Part shown: positions 51,827-59,998 of the stretch, piece by piece
Layout: each line of letters starts with the position of its first letter
Numbering within the stretch: the first letter of the stretch is position 1
Program-made: the position numbers and the translations under genes
Notes under the pieces: generated by a model
Seen by the model: the letters and a program-made list of their open reading frames with translations, nothing else
Database searches by the model: none
Told to the model about the DNA's origin: nothing
Source of the DNA: Candidatus Anaerobutyricum avicola
Lineage (GTDB): Bacteria > Bacillota > Clostridia > Lachnospirales > Lachnospiraceae
NCBI GenBank assembly: GCA_019113845.1
Contig: DXGQ01000032.1
Coordinates: 1 to 64,000 of the forward strand
Direction of reading: 5' to 3'
Length of the DNA: 64,000 nt

Positions 51827-52921
51827 TTACACCACGCCCAGTCCTTTTGCCACGATCATGATAAAGTCCTGCACGTTGGTGACGATGGTGGTCGCCGCCA
51901 GGCTGCCACGGTCTAAGAGCTTGTTGACCACGAACTCGTCGGCGTCCACGGTGTAGAGGAAGACCGGACGAACCGTTCCGTCCTCTAAAACGCGGTAGGA
52001 CGGCGTCATATTGCCGGTGGCGATGGTGTGGAGCATGGTTGCCAGGCAGACAACGGTGGTCGCTTTTTTTACCATATTCCGCATGGCGGTCTGTCCTTCG
52101 TAGGCGTCGCCGATCACTTCCGGCAGAGGGCCGTCGTCACGGATGGAGCCGGTCAGCACAAACGGTACCTTTTCTTTCACGCAGCTGTACATGATGCCGT
52201 TGTCGATCTTGTAGTCGTCGATAAACTGCGGGATCGAGCCGCTCTTTCTCACACGGTTGATGACGTCCAGGTGATTGTAATGGCCGTTCGGCTGGGATTT
52301 CTGGGTGTAAATGTCCTGACCGAGAGCGGTGTGGAACATCGCCCCTTCCAGATCGTGGGTTGCCAGTGCGTTTCCTGCCATCAGACCGTCCACATAGCCG
52401 TTTTCCACCATGGCCTGCATGGCTCTTCTGGCGTCGGCGTCAAAGGAGAAGGCCGGACCCATGACCCAGAGGATATTTCCATGTTCTCTCTCGTATTTTA
52501 ACAGTTCAAACAGGCGGTCATAGTCTCTGGCGTAGGAAGTCTCACGGCTTCTGCCCTGACGGAAGACAAACTGGTCGCCTTCTCCCTCTTCCGGGTCTTC
52601 AAAACCGGTGCTGTGAAGATAGATTCCTTCTTCCGCATTTTCTGTTCTTCCAAGGATGACCTTGTCGCCGACCTGCAGGTTCCGGTTTTCCACCACCCGC
52701 AGCTCGCCGTCTTCTCCCAGTACCACGCTGGAATCCATGCGGCTTTCTTTTGCCAGCTTCCACTGGCCGTCAATCTTAAAATACTCCGGATACATGGAGG
52801 TGCTGTGATAGTTCTCCGGCGCCACGCCTTTGATGGTCACTTTTTCCCACGCCGCGTCCGGCGCATTGGCAAATCGCTCTTTCGTAAAATCCGGTTCTCT
52901 GTATTCTGGCATATGAAACAT
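51827..52921 (-). CDS. Archaeal-type ornithine cyclodeaminase (LOR/SDH, TIGR00300-like)
   Basis: This 364-residue protein matches the LOR/SDH family described from methanogens and as the C-terminal part of cyanobacterial ArgZ-type proteins, which convert ornithine to proline and ammonia. Recognisable parts are the N-terminal beta-rich domain (DFTKERFANAPDAAWEKV...YHSTSMYPEYFKI) and a nucleotide-binding core (VMGPAFSFDADARRAM, GLMAGNALATHDLEGAMFHTALG split, PFVLTGSIRDDGPLPEV). It is unrelated in sequence to the classical mu-crystallin-like enzyme. It follows an amidohydrolase gene by 70 bases. The assignment rests on motif recall. Confidence 0.75.
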   Translation of the reverse strand: MFHMPEYREPDFTKERFANAPDAAWEKVTIKGVAPENYHSTSMYPEYFKIDGQWKLAKESRMDSSVVLGEDGELRVVENRNLQVGDKVILGRTENAEEGIYLHSTGFEDPEEGEGDQFVFRQGRSRETSYARDYDRLFELLKYEREHGNILWVMGPAFSFDADARRAMQAMVENGYVDGLMAGNALATHDLEGAMFHTALGQDIYTQKSQPNGHYNHLDVINRVRKSGSIPQFIDDYKIDNGIMYSCVKEKVPFVLTGSIRDDGPLPEVIGDAYEGQTAMRNMVKKATTVVCLATMLHTIATGNMTPSYRVLEDGTVRPVFLYTVDADEFVVNKLLDRGSLAATTIVTNVQDFIMIVAKGLGVV

Positions 52922-52991
52922 ACTTTCTACCTCTCTTCTATATTATAATCACTGTCATTTCTTTTACTATGGGACTATCGCAGTTATGGCT

Positions 52992-54596
52992 TCATCGGCG
53001 GTATACGCAGACTCCATCGGCATATGTCTCTGCCACCTGCACTTTGTCAATCTCCTCAGATGGTATCGTTAAGATATCCCGGTCGAGGACGGCAAAGTCC
53101 GCATGGTATCCCGGTGTCAACACGCCGACATTCTGGAATCCGGCTGCCTGTGCCGCGCCTTTTGTGTAGAGCGTGATTGCTGTCTTTATATCCACCGCCT
53201 GTTCGCTGCCGCAGTCTGTTCCGTCGGCGGCAATGCGCGTCACTGCCTGTTTTAATCCCGGGAACGGGTCCGATGGCACTGCCCAGAATGTTGCCGGCGC
53301 GTCGGTGGAAAATCCGGTCACCACGCCTTCTTTTAACATGGTGCGTACCGGATAACACTGCCGCATCCAGTCTAAGCCTAAGTTCTTCCGGTAGCTGGCG
53401 GTCTCCGCATACATGAAGATTGGTTGTGTCACGAAGGAGATGCCGCAGGCTGCCGCCTTCCTGATGCTGTCCATGGTCGGGTCCGTCACATGCTCCACCC
53501 GCACATACGGGATGCCGTCGGTCGTCCACGGCGTTTCTGCCGCCGCCCGGTTCACCATCCGCTCGATGGCGCGCCCGCCCATGGCATGCATGGAAAGCTG
53601 GCAGTGATTCTTTTTACAAAATGCCACGGCAGATTCCACCAGATCGTCGCTGCACACGGAGATACCGTATTCGTCGGTGGAACCCTTGAACGGACGGTTC
53701 ATCCAGGCAGTCCTTCCCGAGATGCTGCCGTCGCCGATGAGCTTTAAGCCGGCGGCAAAGATCTGCTGATTCCGGTTCAGTTTTTCCGGCGACAGGGTAA
53801 AGCTTCCATCTTTCGCAAAGAAATCCCACATATAGTAAACGCCCACCTTCTGCGCGAAGCCTTTTTTCGCTGCCGCCTCATAGATCGGTATATTATCCGT
53901 GGCGTCCAGATTACCCATGTCGCAGACGGACGTCACTCCCTGGGAATTAAGCAACGCGCCCAGTTCCAACAAATTCTCCACCTTCTGCTCCTTCGAGGCC
54001 ACCGGCAGCAGGGGAGCGAGAAGATTTCTCGCATTTTCCTTCAGAACGCCGGTCGGCTCGCCGTTTTCATCCCGCTCGATCTCTCCGCCCGGAGGGTCCG
54101 GCGTGTTCCGGTCGATGCCCGCCAAAGACAGCGCTATGCTGTTGACACAGCGGATGTGAGCGCAGGTACGCATGAGGGATACCGGAGCGTCGCTGCACAC
54201 CGCATCCAGATCGTACCGGTTCGGCGAACGCTTTTCTAAAAGGCCTTCCTCGTCATACCCCCAGCCCTCGATCCATTTTTCAGGACCCTGTTCCTCTCTT
54301 TTCTCCTTTATGGCTTCTTTCAGTTCCTCAATGGATGTGATCTTTGGCGGCATGATGGTGATCTGCTTCTGAAAATCAGCCAGGATCACCGGATGCATGT
54401 GGGCATCCACGAATCCGGGGATCACTCTTCTTCCCTGCAGATCCACAACGGGCGCATCGCCCCCATGTACCTCTTCCGTCTCGCCGATCCAGCAGATGCG
54501 TCCGTTCTCCACCGCCATGGCGCTGGCTTCCGGCGTCTTCTCATCCGCTGTAAATATCTTTCCATTTACAAAAAATGTTTTTTCTGTCTGTTTCAT
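52992..54596 (-). CDS. YtcJ-like metal-dependent amidohydrolase
   Basis: This is an amidohydrolase-3 family protein of about 534 residues: VNGKIFTADEKTPEASAMAVENG, the metal-binding FVDAHMHP, later LSMHAMGGRAIERMVNRA, VEHVT and the C-terminal GFSTDAPATFWAV with a metal-ligand Asp, ending PGYHADFAVLDRDIL. It hydrolyses an amide or related bond on an unknown small molecule. The ATG at 54596 has GGGAG about ten bases upstream. It is divergent from the M20 amidohydrolase and precedes the ornithine cyclodeaminase-like gene. Confidence 0.85.
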   Translation of the reverse strand: MKQTEKTFFVNGKIFTADEKTPEASAMAVENGRICWIGETEEVHGGDAPVVDLQGRRVIPGFVDAHMHPVILADFQKQITIMPPKITSIEELKEAIKEKREEQGPEKWIEGWGYDEEGLLEKRSPNRYDLDAVCSDAPVSLMRTCAHIRCVNSIALSLAGIDRNTPDPPGGEIERDENGEPTGVLKENARNLLAPLLPVASKEQKVENLLELGALLNSQGVTSVCDMGNLDATDNIPIYEAAAKKGFAQKVGVYYMWDFFAKDGSFTLSPEKLNRNQQIFAAGLKLIGDGSISGRTAWMNRPFKGSTDEYGISVCSDDLVESAVAFCKKNHCQLSMHAMGGRAIERMVNRAAAETPWTTDGIPYVRVEHVTDPTMDSIRKAAACGISFVTQPIFMYAETASYRKNLGLDWMRQCYPVRTMLKEGVVTGFSTDAPATFWAVPSDPFPGLKQAVTRIAADGTDCGSEQAVDIKTAITLYTKGAAQAAGFQNVGVLTPGYHADFAVLDRDILTIPSEEIDKVQVAETYADGVCVYRR

Positions 54597-54767
54597 TCTA
54601 CTAACACTCCCTTTTAGCCGGATGATGATTATCTCTGTCATCCGCCAGACGGCGGCGACAAAAGCTCCGTATCCGGCCTTTCCATACTATAATAACAGAA
54701 CCTGTCCGGTTTGTCAGGAATTTTTGGAGAAATACGTAGAAAAAAATGTATTTTTAAATAAAAATTC

Positions 54768-54796
54768 TTGCAAATATCACAAAAAAATGATAACAT
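54768..54796 (+). promoter_or_regulatory. Promoter of the M20-YfcC operon
   Basis: TTGCAA (54768-54773), 17 bases, TAACAT (54791-54796). Transcription would start near 54803 and cross the leader hairpins. The remainder of the gap 54597-54767 shows no gene. Confidence 0.5.
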
Positions 54797-54880
54797 AAAT
54801 ATTAACGTGTTTTTAATATTTATGACATGATACGACTCCGAAGCTGGAAAAATCAATCATTCGGAGTCTTTTCTTTTTAT
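54797..54880 (+). terminator. Leader hairpins with intrinsic terminator before the M20 gene
   Basis: AAATATTAA / TTAATATTT (54797-54821) is a perfect 9-base stem near the start site. GACTCCGAA / TTCGGAGTC (54834-54868) is a perfect 9-base stem followed by TTTTCTTTTT. No plus-strand gene lies upstream, so the terminator belongs to the leader of the M20-YfcC operon and probably attenuates it. No riboswitch class was recognised. Confidence 0.6.
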
Positions 54881-54909
54881 CAGACAAAGAAAAGGAGGAG
54901 TACATAATT

Positions 54910-56151
54910 ATGAAGATATCCACCGAGGAGATCCGTCAGGCTGCGCAGGACATCCGGGAACAGATGATCATGGACAGACGCCGCCTGCATCAGATACCGG
55001 AGATCGGCACTGATCTGCCGCAGACCAGCGCTTACGTGAAAGAACGTCTGGACGCCATGGGGATTTCCTGGCAGGACTGCGGCGGTCCCCTTCCGGAAAA
55101 AATGACCAGAGATTACATGACCGCGGGTTTCCCGCGGATGGAGAAAGAAACCGGCGTCGTCGCCACCATCGGCAGCGGAAGCCCCTGTATTCTTCTGCGG
55201 GCGGACATGGACGCCCTTCCCATCCGGGAAGATAATGGCCTTGATTTCAAGTCAGAAAATGGCCTTGGACACATGTGCGGTCACGACGCGCACACCGCCA
55301 TGCTCCTTGGAGCGGCGCAGATTTTAAAAGACAGGGAGGAACAGCTGCCGGGCACGGTCAAACTGATGTTCCAGCCCGGCGAGGAGACCGGCGCAGGCGC
55401 AAGGATCATGGTGGAAAACGGCCTTCTCGAAGATCCGAAGCCGGACGCCGCCTTCGGCATCCATGTGGAACCTTCCGATCACACGGGCAGAGCCGGCTAT
55501 GCCGTGGGGGTCAATTCCTCTTCTCTTGATACATTTATTCTGAAGATCAAGGGCAAAGGCGGACACAGCTCCATGCCGCAGCTTTGCACAGACCCGCTGA
55601 TGGTCATGAACCAGGTATATCAGGCCGTGAATCTGCTGGTAAGCCGGGAGACAGACCCGTCCGCCATGGTCGCTTTAACCTGCGGCGTGGCAAAGGGCGG
55701 CACCGCCGTCAATATCATCCCCGATGAGGCGGAGCTTCATATCGGCGTGCGCACGCTGGACGTCGAGGCCGCCAATCATCTCACCAGACGGATTCCCGAG
55801 CTCATCGACCACTACGTGAAGGCGTGGAACGCCGACTATGAGCTGACCACTTTCCACACGCCATGTACATGGACCGACGAAGGTCTGTGTCAGGAACTGG
55901 TCCCTTATCTTGGCGAGGTTCTTGGCAGCAGCAACGTCCATCAAATCCCGGCGCTGTCCGCCACGGAAGATTTTGGCTACGTCACGGAAAAAATCCCGGG
56001 GATGTTTATCTTCCTCGGCGCCGGCGCTCCGGAAAACGCGCCGCTGCACAGCCCGCAGATGGTACTCGATGAAGACGTGCTGCCGCTGGGGGCCGCCCTT
56101 CATGCCAATGTGGCCATCTCCTGGCTCAACACACACAGCGATTCCCGGTAA
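54910..56151 (+). CDS. M20 family amidohydrolase/deacylase
   Basis: This 413-residue M20D-type protein (hippurate hydrolase, N-acyl amino acid amidohydrolase group) shows RRRLHQIPEIG, the metal-binding GHMCGHDAHTAMLLGAA, the general-base region FQPGEETGAGARIM, the dimerisation-domain GKGGHSSMPQ, and ATEDFGYV near the end. It removes an acyl or aryl group from an amino acid. AAAGGAGGAG precedes the ATG. It is followed by a YfcC transporter and divergent from an amidohydrolase and ornithine cyclodeaminase, so an N-acyl amino acid is a likely substrate. Confidence 0.88.
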   Translation: MKISTEEIRQAAQDIREQMIMDRRRLHQIPEIGTDLPQTSAYVKERLDAMGISWQDCGGPLPEKMTRDYMTAGFPRMEKETGVVATIGSGSPCILLRADMDALPIREDNGLDFKSENGLGHMCGHDAHTAMLLGAAQILKDREEQLPGTVKLMFQPGEETGAGARIMVENGLLEDPKPDAAFGIHVEPSDHTGRAGYAVGVNSSSLDTFILKIKGKGGHSSMPQLCTDPLMVMNQVYQAVNLLVSRETDPSAMVALTCGVAKGGTAVNIIPDEAELHIGVRTLDVEAANHLTRRIPELIDHYVKAWNADYELTTFHTPCTWTDEGLCQELVPYLGEVLGSSNVHQIPALSATEDFGYVTEKIPGMFIFLGAGAPENAPLHSPQMVLDEDVLPLGAALHANVAISWLNTHSDSR

Positions 56152-56272
56152 ATCCTGCCGCCTGTGAATCATCGGAAAGGATGACACAGGCAAAAAGGAT
56201 TCTACTGAAATAAAAACTTTGCAGAGCCTCACAAAAGTCAGACTCCGCAACCACAACTAGAAAGGAACAAAC

Positions 56273-57673
56273 ATGAACACACAAGCAAAAGCAAAGAAAG
56301 GCTTCCACATGCCGCATGTCTTCATCATTCTGCTGCTGATCATGCTCTTTGTGGTCGTTCTCTCTTACATCATCCCAAGCGGAAGCTATGAGAGGGTGAC
56401 AGACAGCGCCGGCATCACCGTCGTTGATCCGGATACCTTCCAATATGTGGAAAATGAAACACCGATCACTTTTATGGACTATTTTGAGGCGGTCTACAAC
56501 GGCTTTGTCAACGGAGCCACCATCATGGGCACGCTCTTTATCAGCTCCGGCGTCATTTATCTTCTGGAAGTGAGCGGCGCATTCGGGGCCGGCATCAACC
56601 TGATCTTACAGAAGACCAAAGGAAAAGAATTTTCCGTGGTATGCATTTTTTATACGATTTTCGTCATTTTCGGCGTGCTCGGCTACGGAGAAGCCGCCTA
56701 CCCATTTTACCCGCTGGCAGTGACTATCGGCTTTGCCCTGGGCTATGACCGGATGGTCGGCACAGGTCTTGCCATCATCGGAAGTACCGTCGGTTTTACC
56801 TCCGGTCTTATGAATACCTTTACCACCGGTGTGGCACAGCAGATTGTCGGTCTGCCGATGTTCTCCGGCATCGGTTTCCGCTGCGTCGGTCTTGTGGTCT
56901 TTTATATAATCGGTCTTGCCGGTCTTTACGCTTACTGCCGCAAGATCAAAAAGAACCCGGAAGCAAGCCTTATGAGCGAGGAGTACTTAAACCAGAATAA
57001 AGAGGACCATGTGTCCGGTATGGAAGAGATGACGCTGCCGCGGATTCTCGGCCTTCTCGTCTTCCTCTGTATCATCGTTATCCAGGGATTCGGCTGTATC
57101 CGCCTTGGCTGGAGCTTTCCGCAGATTGCCGCCATTTATGTGATCATGGGGATTTTGCTGACCATCATCTTCCGCTTTGAGCCGAGCAAAGCCTGCCAGC
57201 TTTTCTGTCAAGGCGCTGTGCGGGTATTCGCCGCCGCCTTTGCGGTCGGTCTGGCGCAGTCCGTGGTCGTTCTCATGAACCAGGCGTGCATCATGGACAC
57301 CATTGTGCATGCCATGTCCGTCCTTCTGGAACATAAGAGTGCCATTCTTGCCCTGCTGATCATCTTTGTCTTTGTGACGCTGTTTAACTTCCTGGTCGTA
57401 TCCGGAAGCGGCAAGGCCGTCATCGTCATGCCGATCTTGCAGCCGCTGGGCGAGATCCTTCACATCAACCAGCAGGTGTTAGTGCTCACATATCAGTACG
57501 GCGACGGCATCACCAACAGCTTCTGGCCGGGAAGTTCCCTCGTGCAGCTTTCCATGTGCGGCGTAGACTACGGTTCCTGGATCAAGTTCTGCTGGAAGAT
57601 CTATCTGGGATTTATCGTGAGCGCTTTCATTCTCGTGATGATCGCCCACGGCATCGGATACGGGCCGTTCTGA
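56273..57673 (+). CDS. YfcC family transporter (DcuC-like superfamily)
   Basis: This is a 466-residue protein with about 12 membrane segments. It begins FHMPHVFIILLLIMLFVVVLSYIIPSGSYER, a hallmark of YfcC proteins. The re-entrant-type motifs GYGEAAYPFYPL and SGSGKAVIVMPILQPLG with YQYGDGITNSFWPGS are those of this family of carboxylate and amino-acid carriers. It probably imports the substrate of the preceding M20 enzyme. GAAAGGAAC precedes the ATG, with a gap of 121 bases to the M20 gene containing an imperfect hairpin. Confidence 0.88.
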   Translation: MNTQAKAKKGFHMPHVFIILLLIMLFVVVLSYIIPSGSYERVTDSAGITVVDPDTFQYVENETPITFMDYFEAVYNGFVNGATIMGTLFISSGVIYLLEVSGAFGAGINLILQKTKGKEFSVVCIFYTIFVIFGVLGYGEAAYPFYPLAVTIGFALGYDRMVGTGLAIIGSTVGFTSGLMNTFTTGVAQQIVGLPMFSGIGFRCVGLVVFYIIGLAGLYAYCRKIKKNPEASLMSEEYLNQNKEDHVSGMEEMTLPRILGLLVFLCIIVIQGFGCIRLGWSFPQIAAIYVIMGILLTIIFRFEPSKACQLFCQGAVRVFAAAFAVGLAQSVVVLMNQACIMDTIVHAMSVLLEHKSAILALLIIFVFVTLFNFLVVSGSGKAVIVMPILQPLGEILHINQQVLVLTYQYGDGITNSFWPGSSLVQLSMCGVDYGSWIKFCWKIYLGFIVSAFILVMIAHGIGYGPF

Positions 57674-57726
57674 TACAATCTTTTTTAATTTACACTGAAT
57701 CAACACAGGCTTGCATCACTTTTCAT

Positions 57727-57786
57727 AAGAAATGCTCTCCAGCGTCGGCGTACACTACAGTACTTCCGACAGGGAGAGCATTTCTT
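57727..57786. terminator. Bidirectional terminator between yfcC and the SorC-type regulator
   Basis: AAGAAATGCTCTCC pairs with GGAGAGCATTTCTT around an inner stem (GTCGG / CCGAC, GTAC / GTAC). A-rich and T-rich flanks allow use in both directions. Confidence 0.88.
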
Positions 57787-57816
57787 TTATAAAGCCGCAC
57801 TGTTTTTACAGAAAAC

Positions 57817-58773
57817 TTACTGTCCTTCTCTTACAAGAGACATCACCTTTCTTGCTGTCTTTTCGTCCGTATAAAGTACATTGACATAGTCGCCTCGCAG
57901 CGCGCCCAGTATTCCGGCTGCCTTTCTCTCGCCTACGGCAATGGCAATGTTATACTTCTTATCTCTAAAATCTTCCAAAGCAAGTCCCACCACTCTTTCA
58001 TTTAAATTCTCATTGACGATTCTTCCCTGCACGTCAAAAAAACGAAGAGCGATATCGCCTGCCGCATCCGCTATTTTCAACTGTTCCAGGTCATCGTCGC
58101 CCAGATAGCCTGTTTCATATAAAATAGACGTTTTTTCCACGACACCTACACTGAAGATCGTCACTTCCGCCTCTTTTGCCATATGAAGGACACTGTTGAT
58201 AGTGGAATCTTTTTTTAAGACGTCAAAGATTTCTTTGGAATCCACCAGAGCCGGTACGGGAAACATGTATCCCGTTCCCTTTCCTGCCTTCGTCACAGCA
58301 TCCACGATCTTCCCGGCGCCGGTCGGCACGGTATGTTTGGACACACCGCCGTTTAACTGTACTACTTTGATGTTCTTTGCCTGCATTTTGTCAATGTACT
58401 CGGACAGGCAATTCAACGTTTTTCCCCAGGAAACTCCCACAATACAGTCATCATGGATGTATCTGTCCAGGCGATCTGATAACGCCCGGCAGGTATCCTG
58501 CAAAGAAATGTCTTCGTCATCTATGACATTGGGAGTGATAAATACATCCTTCAGATGAAATAATTCTTTCATCTGTCTCGCGATTTCATTGACGGATTCC
58601 AGCGGATATTCCACTTTTATTTTTACATATCCAAGATCCATTGCTTTTTGGAGCATCCGGCTGATCGTGGACTTTGATACACCCTCTTCTCTGGAAATCT
58701 CAAGCTGCCCCTCATGGAGCTCATAATATTTCCTGGCCACCCGCATAATCTGATATTGTTTGTTTACTTCCAT
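57817..58773 (-). CDS. SorC/DeoR-type sugar-responsive transcriptional regulator
   Basis: This 318-residue protein has an N-terminal helix-turn-helix (VARKYYELHEGQLEISREEGVSKSTISRMLQKAMDLGYVKI). The C-terminal sugar-binding fold shows VGVSWGKTLNCLSEYI, VVQLNGGV, TIFSVGVVEKTSILYETGYL and GLALEDFRDKKYNIAIAVGERKA. Members such as DeoR of Bacillus respond to sugar phosphates, for example deoxyribose 5-phosphate. A deoC gene lies 415 bases upstream on the same strand, supporting regulation of that operon. The ATG at 58773 follows AAAGGGAGG; an upstream ATG lacks a site. Confidence 0.88.
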   Translation of the reverse strand: MEVNKQYQIMRVARKYYELHEGQLEISREEGVSKSTISRMLQKAMDLGYVKIKVEYPLESVNEIARQMKELFHLKDVFITPNVIDDEDISLQDTCRALSDRLDRYIHDDCIVGVSWGKTLNCLSEYIDKMQAKNIKVVQLNGGVSKHTVPTGAGKIVDAVTKAGKGTGYMFPVPALVDSKEIFDVLKKDSTINSVLHMAKEAEVTIFSVGVVEKTSILYETGYLGDDDLEQLKIADAAGDIALRFFDVQGRIVNENLNERVVGLALEDFRDKKYNIAIAVGERKAAGILGALRGDYVNVLYTDEKTARKVMSLVREGQ

Positions 58774-58847
58774 ATTTCCTCCCTTTATTTCCAAAATAAA
58801 CCAATGAATTTATTATGCAGTTTGTTATTATATTATCAGATAAACCG

Positions 58848-58872
58848 GTTTCATTTTACATGAAAATGAAAC
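58848..58872. promoter_or_regulatory. Perfect palindrome, candidate operator of the SorC-type regulator
   Basis: GTTTCATTTT-ACATG-AAAATGAAAC is a perfect 10-base inverted repeat about 75 bases before the regulator start, next to TATAAT on the minus strand. Autoregulation is inference. The gap 58774-59187 otherwise holds a terminator and a dispersed repeat. Confidence 0.55.
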
Positions 58873-58954
58873 AAATTGCAATGAAAGAAAAGGGTTTCCT
58901 TCAATTTTTTCGAGATATCACGGGAAAACGGTGACAATTTTTTCGTCAAAAAAG

Positions 58955-59006
58955 GCACTGCCTCAAGGAAAAACAGCCCCCTCAGGATTCCTTTTTGAAG
59001 CAGTGC
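58955..59006 (-). terminator. Terminator of the deoC operon
   Basis: GCACTGC..TCAAGGAA / TTCC..TTGA.GCAGTGC stem over a C-rich loop, followed on the minus strand by CTTTTTTG. T-run also on the plus strand. Confidence 0.8.
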
Positions 59007-59136
59007 TTTTTTGTTATTTTTCTCCTGGCCCACTTTTATCAAAGAGCCGCCGCAAAATTTTCTTCTGTTTCTTCCGGAAACGGGCAGTCATTATACCGTG
59101 GAAACAAAGTGTCTTTATGTCATTTTTCCTCTTTCC

Positions 59137-59186
59137 TGCCGCACTAGCTGTGTCAAGAATGGTAGATTTGGAAGTTCACTTCCAAA
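59137..59186. repeat. 50-nt two-hairpin dispersed repeat, copy C
   Basis: It has the same length and layout as copies A and B. The second stem is TTTGGAAG-TTCA-CTTCCAAA: relative to copy B, one A is replaced by G and its partner T by C, so pairing is kept. It ends one base from the deoC stop codon. Confidence 0.8.
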
Positions 59187-59187
59187 C

Positions 59188-59838
59188 TTATTCTTCTTTC
59201 AGCATACTGACCGCAGAGCTGGTGCCAATTCTCTCACATCCGGCTTCCAAAAACATTTCCAGATCTTCTCTGGTTTTCACTCCGCCGGCTGCTTTCATTT
59301 TTACGTTTGGCCCGATATTGGCGGCGAACAGACGAATATCTTCGATGGTCGCTCCTCCTGTGCCGAATCCCGTGGATGTCTTGATGTAATCGGCTCCGGC
59401 GTTGGTCACGCACTGACACAGTCTGATCTTCTCTTCTTCGGTGAGATAGCAGGTTTCCACGATTACTTTGAGAATCTTATCGCCCGCTGCCTCTTTCAGC
59501 GCCTTGATTTCTTCCTCGACTTTGTCAAAGTCGCCGTTTTTCACATCGCCGATGTTGATGACCATATCCACTTCGCTGCAGCCTTTCGCGATGGCATCTT
59601 TTACTTCAAAAACTTTTGTCTCTGTGGTATTATAGCCGAGAGGGAATCCGATTACGGTGCAGATGTTGATTTTGTCCCCGTAGGTTTTATGGATTCTTTC
59701 GATATAAGACGGCGGGATACAGACAGACGCCGTCTTATATTCTATGGCTTCGTCACATAATTTTTTAATATCTTCCCATGTACAAAAGGCTTTCAACTGC
59801 GTATGGTCAATATGAGATAATATTTCCTGTTTTGTCAT
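59188..59838 (-). CDS. deoC: Deoxyribose-phosphate aldolase DeoC
   Basis: This 216-residue class I aldolase begins ILSHIDHTQLKAFCTWEDI and has the Schiff-base Lys region (LKVIVETCYL and DYIKTSTGFGTGGAT, where the Lys of YIKTSTGF forms the imine). It cleaves 2-deoxyribose 5-phosphate to glyceraldehyde 3-phosphate and acetaldehyde. The ATG at 59838 follows TGGAGG. It is preceded by a remnant of an FGGY kinase and two oxidoreductase genes, so in this operon it may act on a related sugar phosphate. Confidence 0.95.
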   Translation of the reverse strand: MTKQEILSHIDHTQLKAFCTWEDIKKLCDEAIEYKTASVCIPPSYIERIHKTYGDKINICTVIGFPLGYNTTETKVFEVKDAIAKGCSEVDMVINIGDVKNGDFDKVEEEIKALKEAAGDKILKVIVETCYLTEEEKIRLCQCVTNAGADYIKTSTGFGTGGATIEDIRLFAANIGPNVKMKAAGGVKTREDLEMFLEAGCERIGTSSAVSMLKEE

Positions 59839-59851
59839 TTTTTTCCTCCAA

Positions 59852-59998
59852 TTAATCACGATAGGTTTCCTGGAATTCGGCAATCATATCAAATGCTTTA
59901 TTTGCCAGGTCTTTATAAACTTGTCTCCACACCTTAAATGCATTTTCATATATTTCCACATTTTTCGGGTTCGGTGTGTAAACATCATCAATTCTTTT
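59852..59998 (-). pseudogene. C-terminal remnant of an FGGY-family carbohydrate kinase
   Basis: In a frame different from the FAD oxidoreductase gene, 48 codons read KRIDDVYTPNPKNVEIYENA and go on to a tail with VWRQVYKDLANKAF, ending at a TAA 13 bases before deoC. The Y-x-PNP-x-N-x-x-IY pattern followed by a helical tail is typical of the C-terminus of FGGY kinases (xylulokinase and glycerol kinase relatives). The rest of the kinase is missing, and the overlapping end of the oxidoreductase is probably an artefact of the same deletion. Confidence 0.7.
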
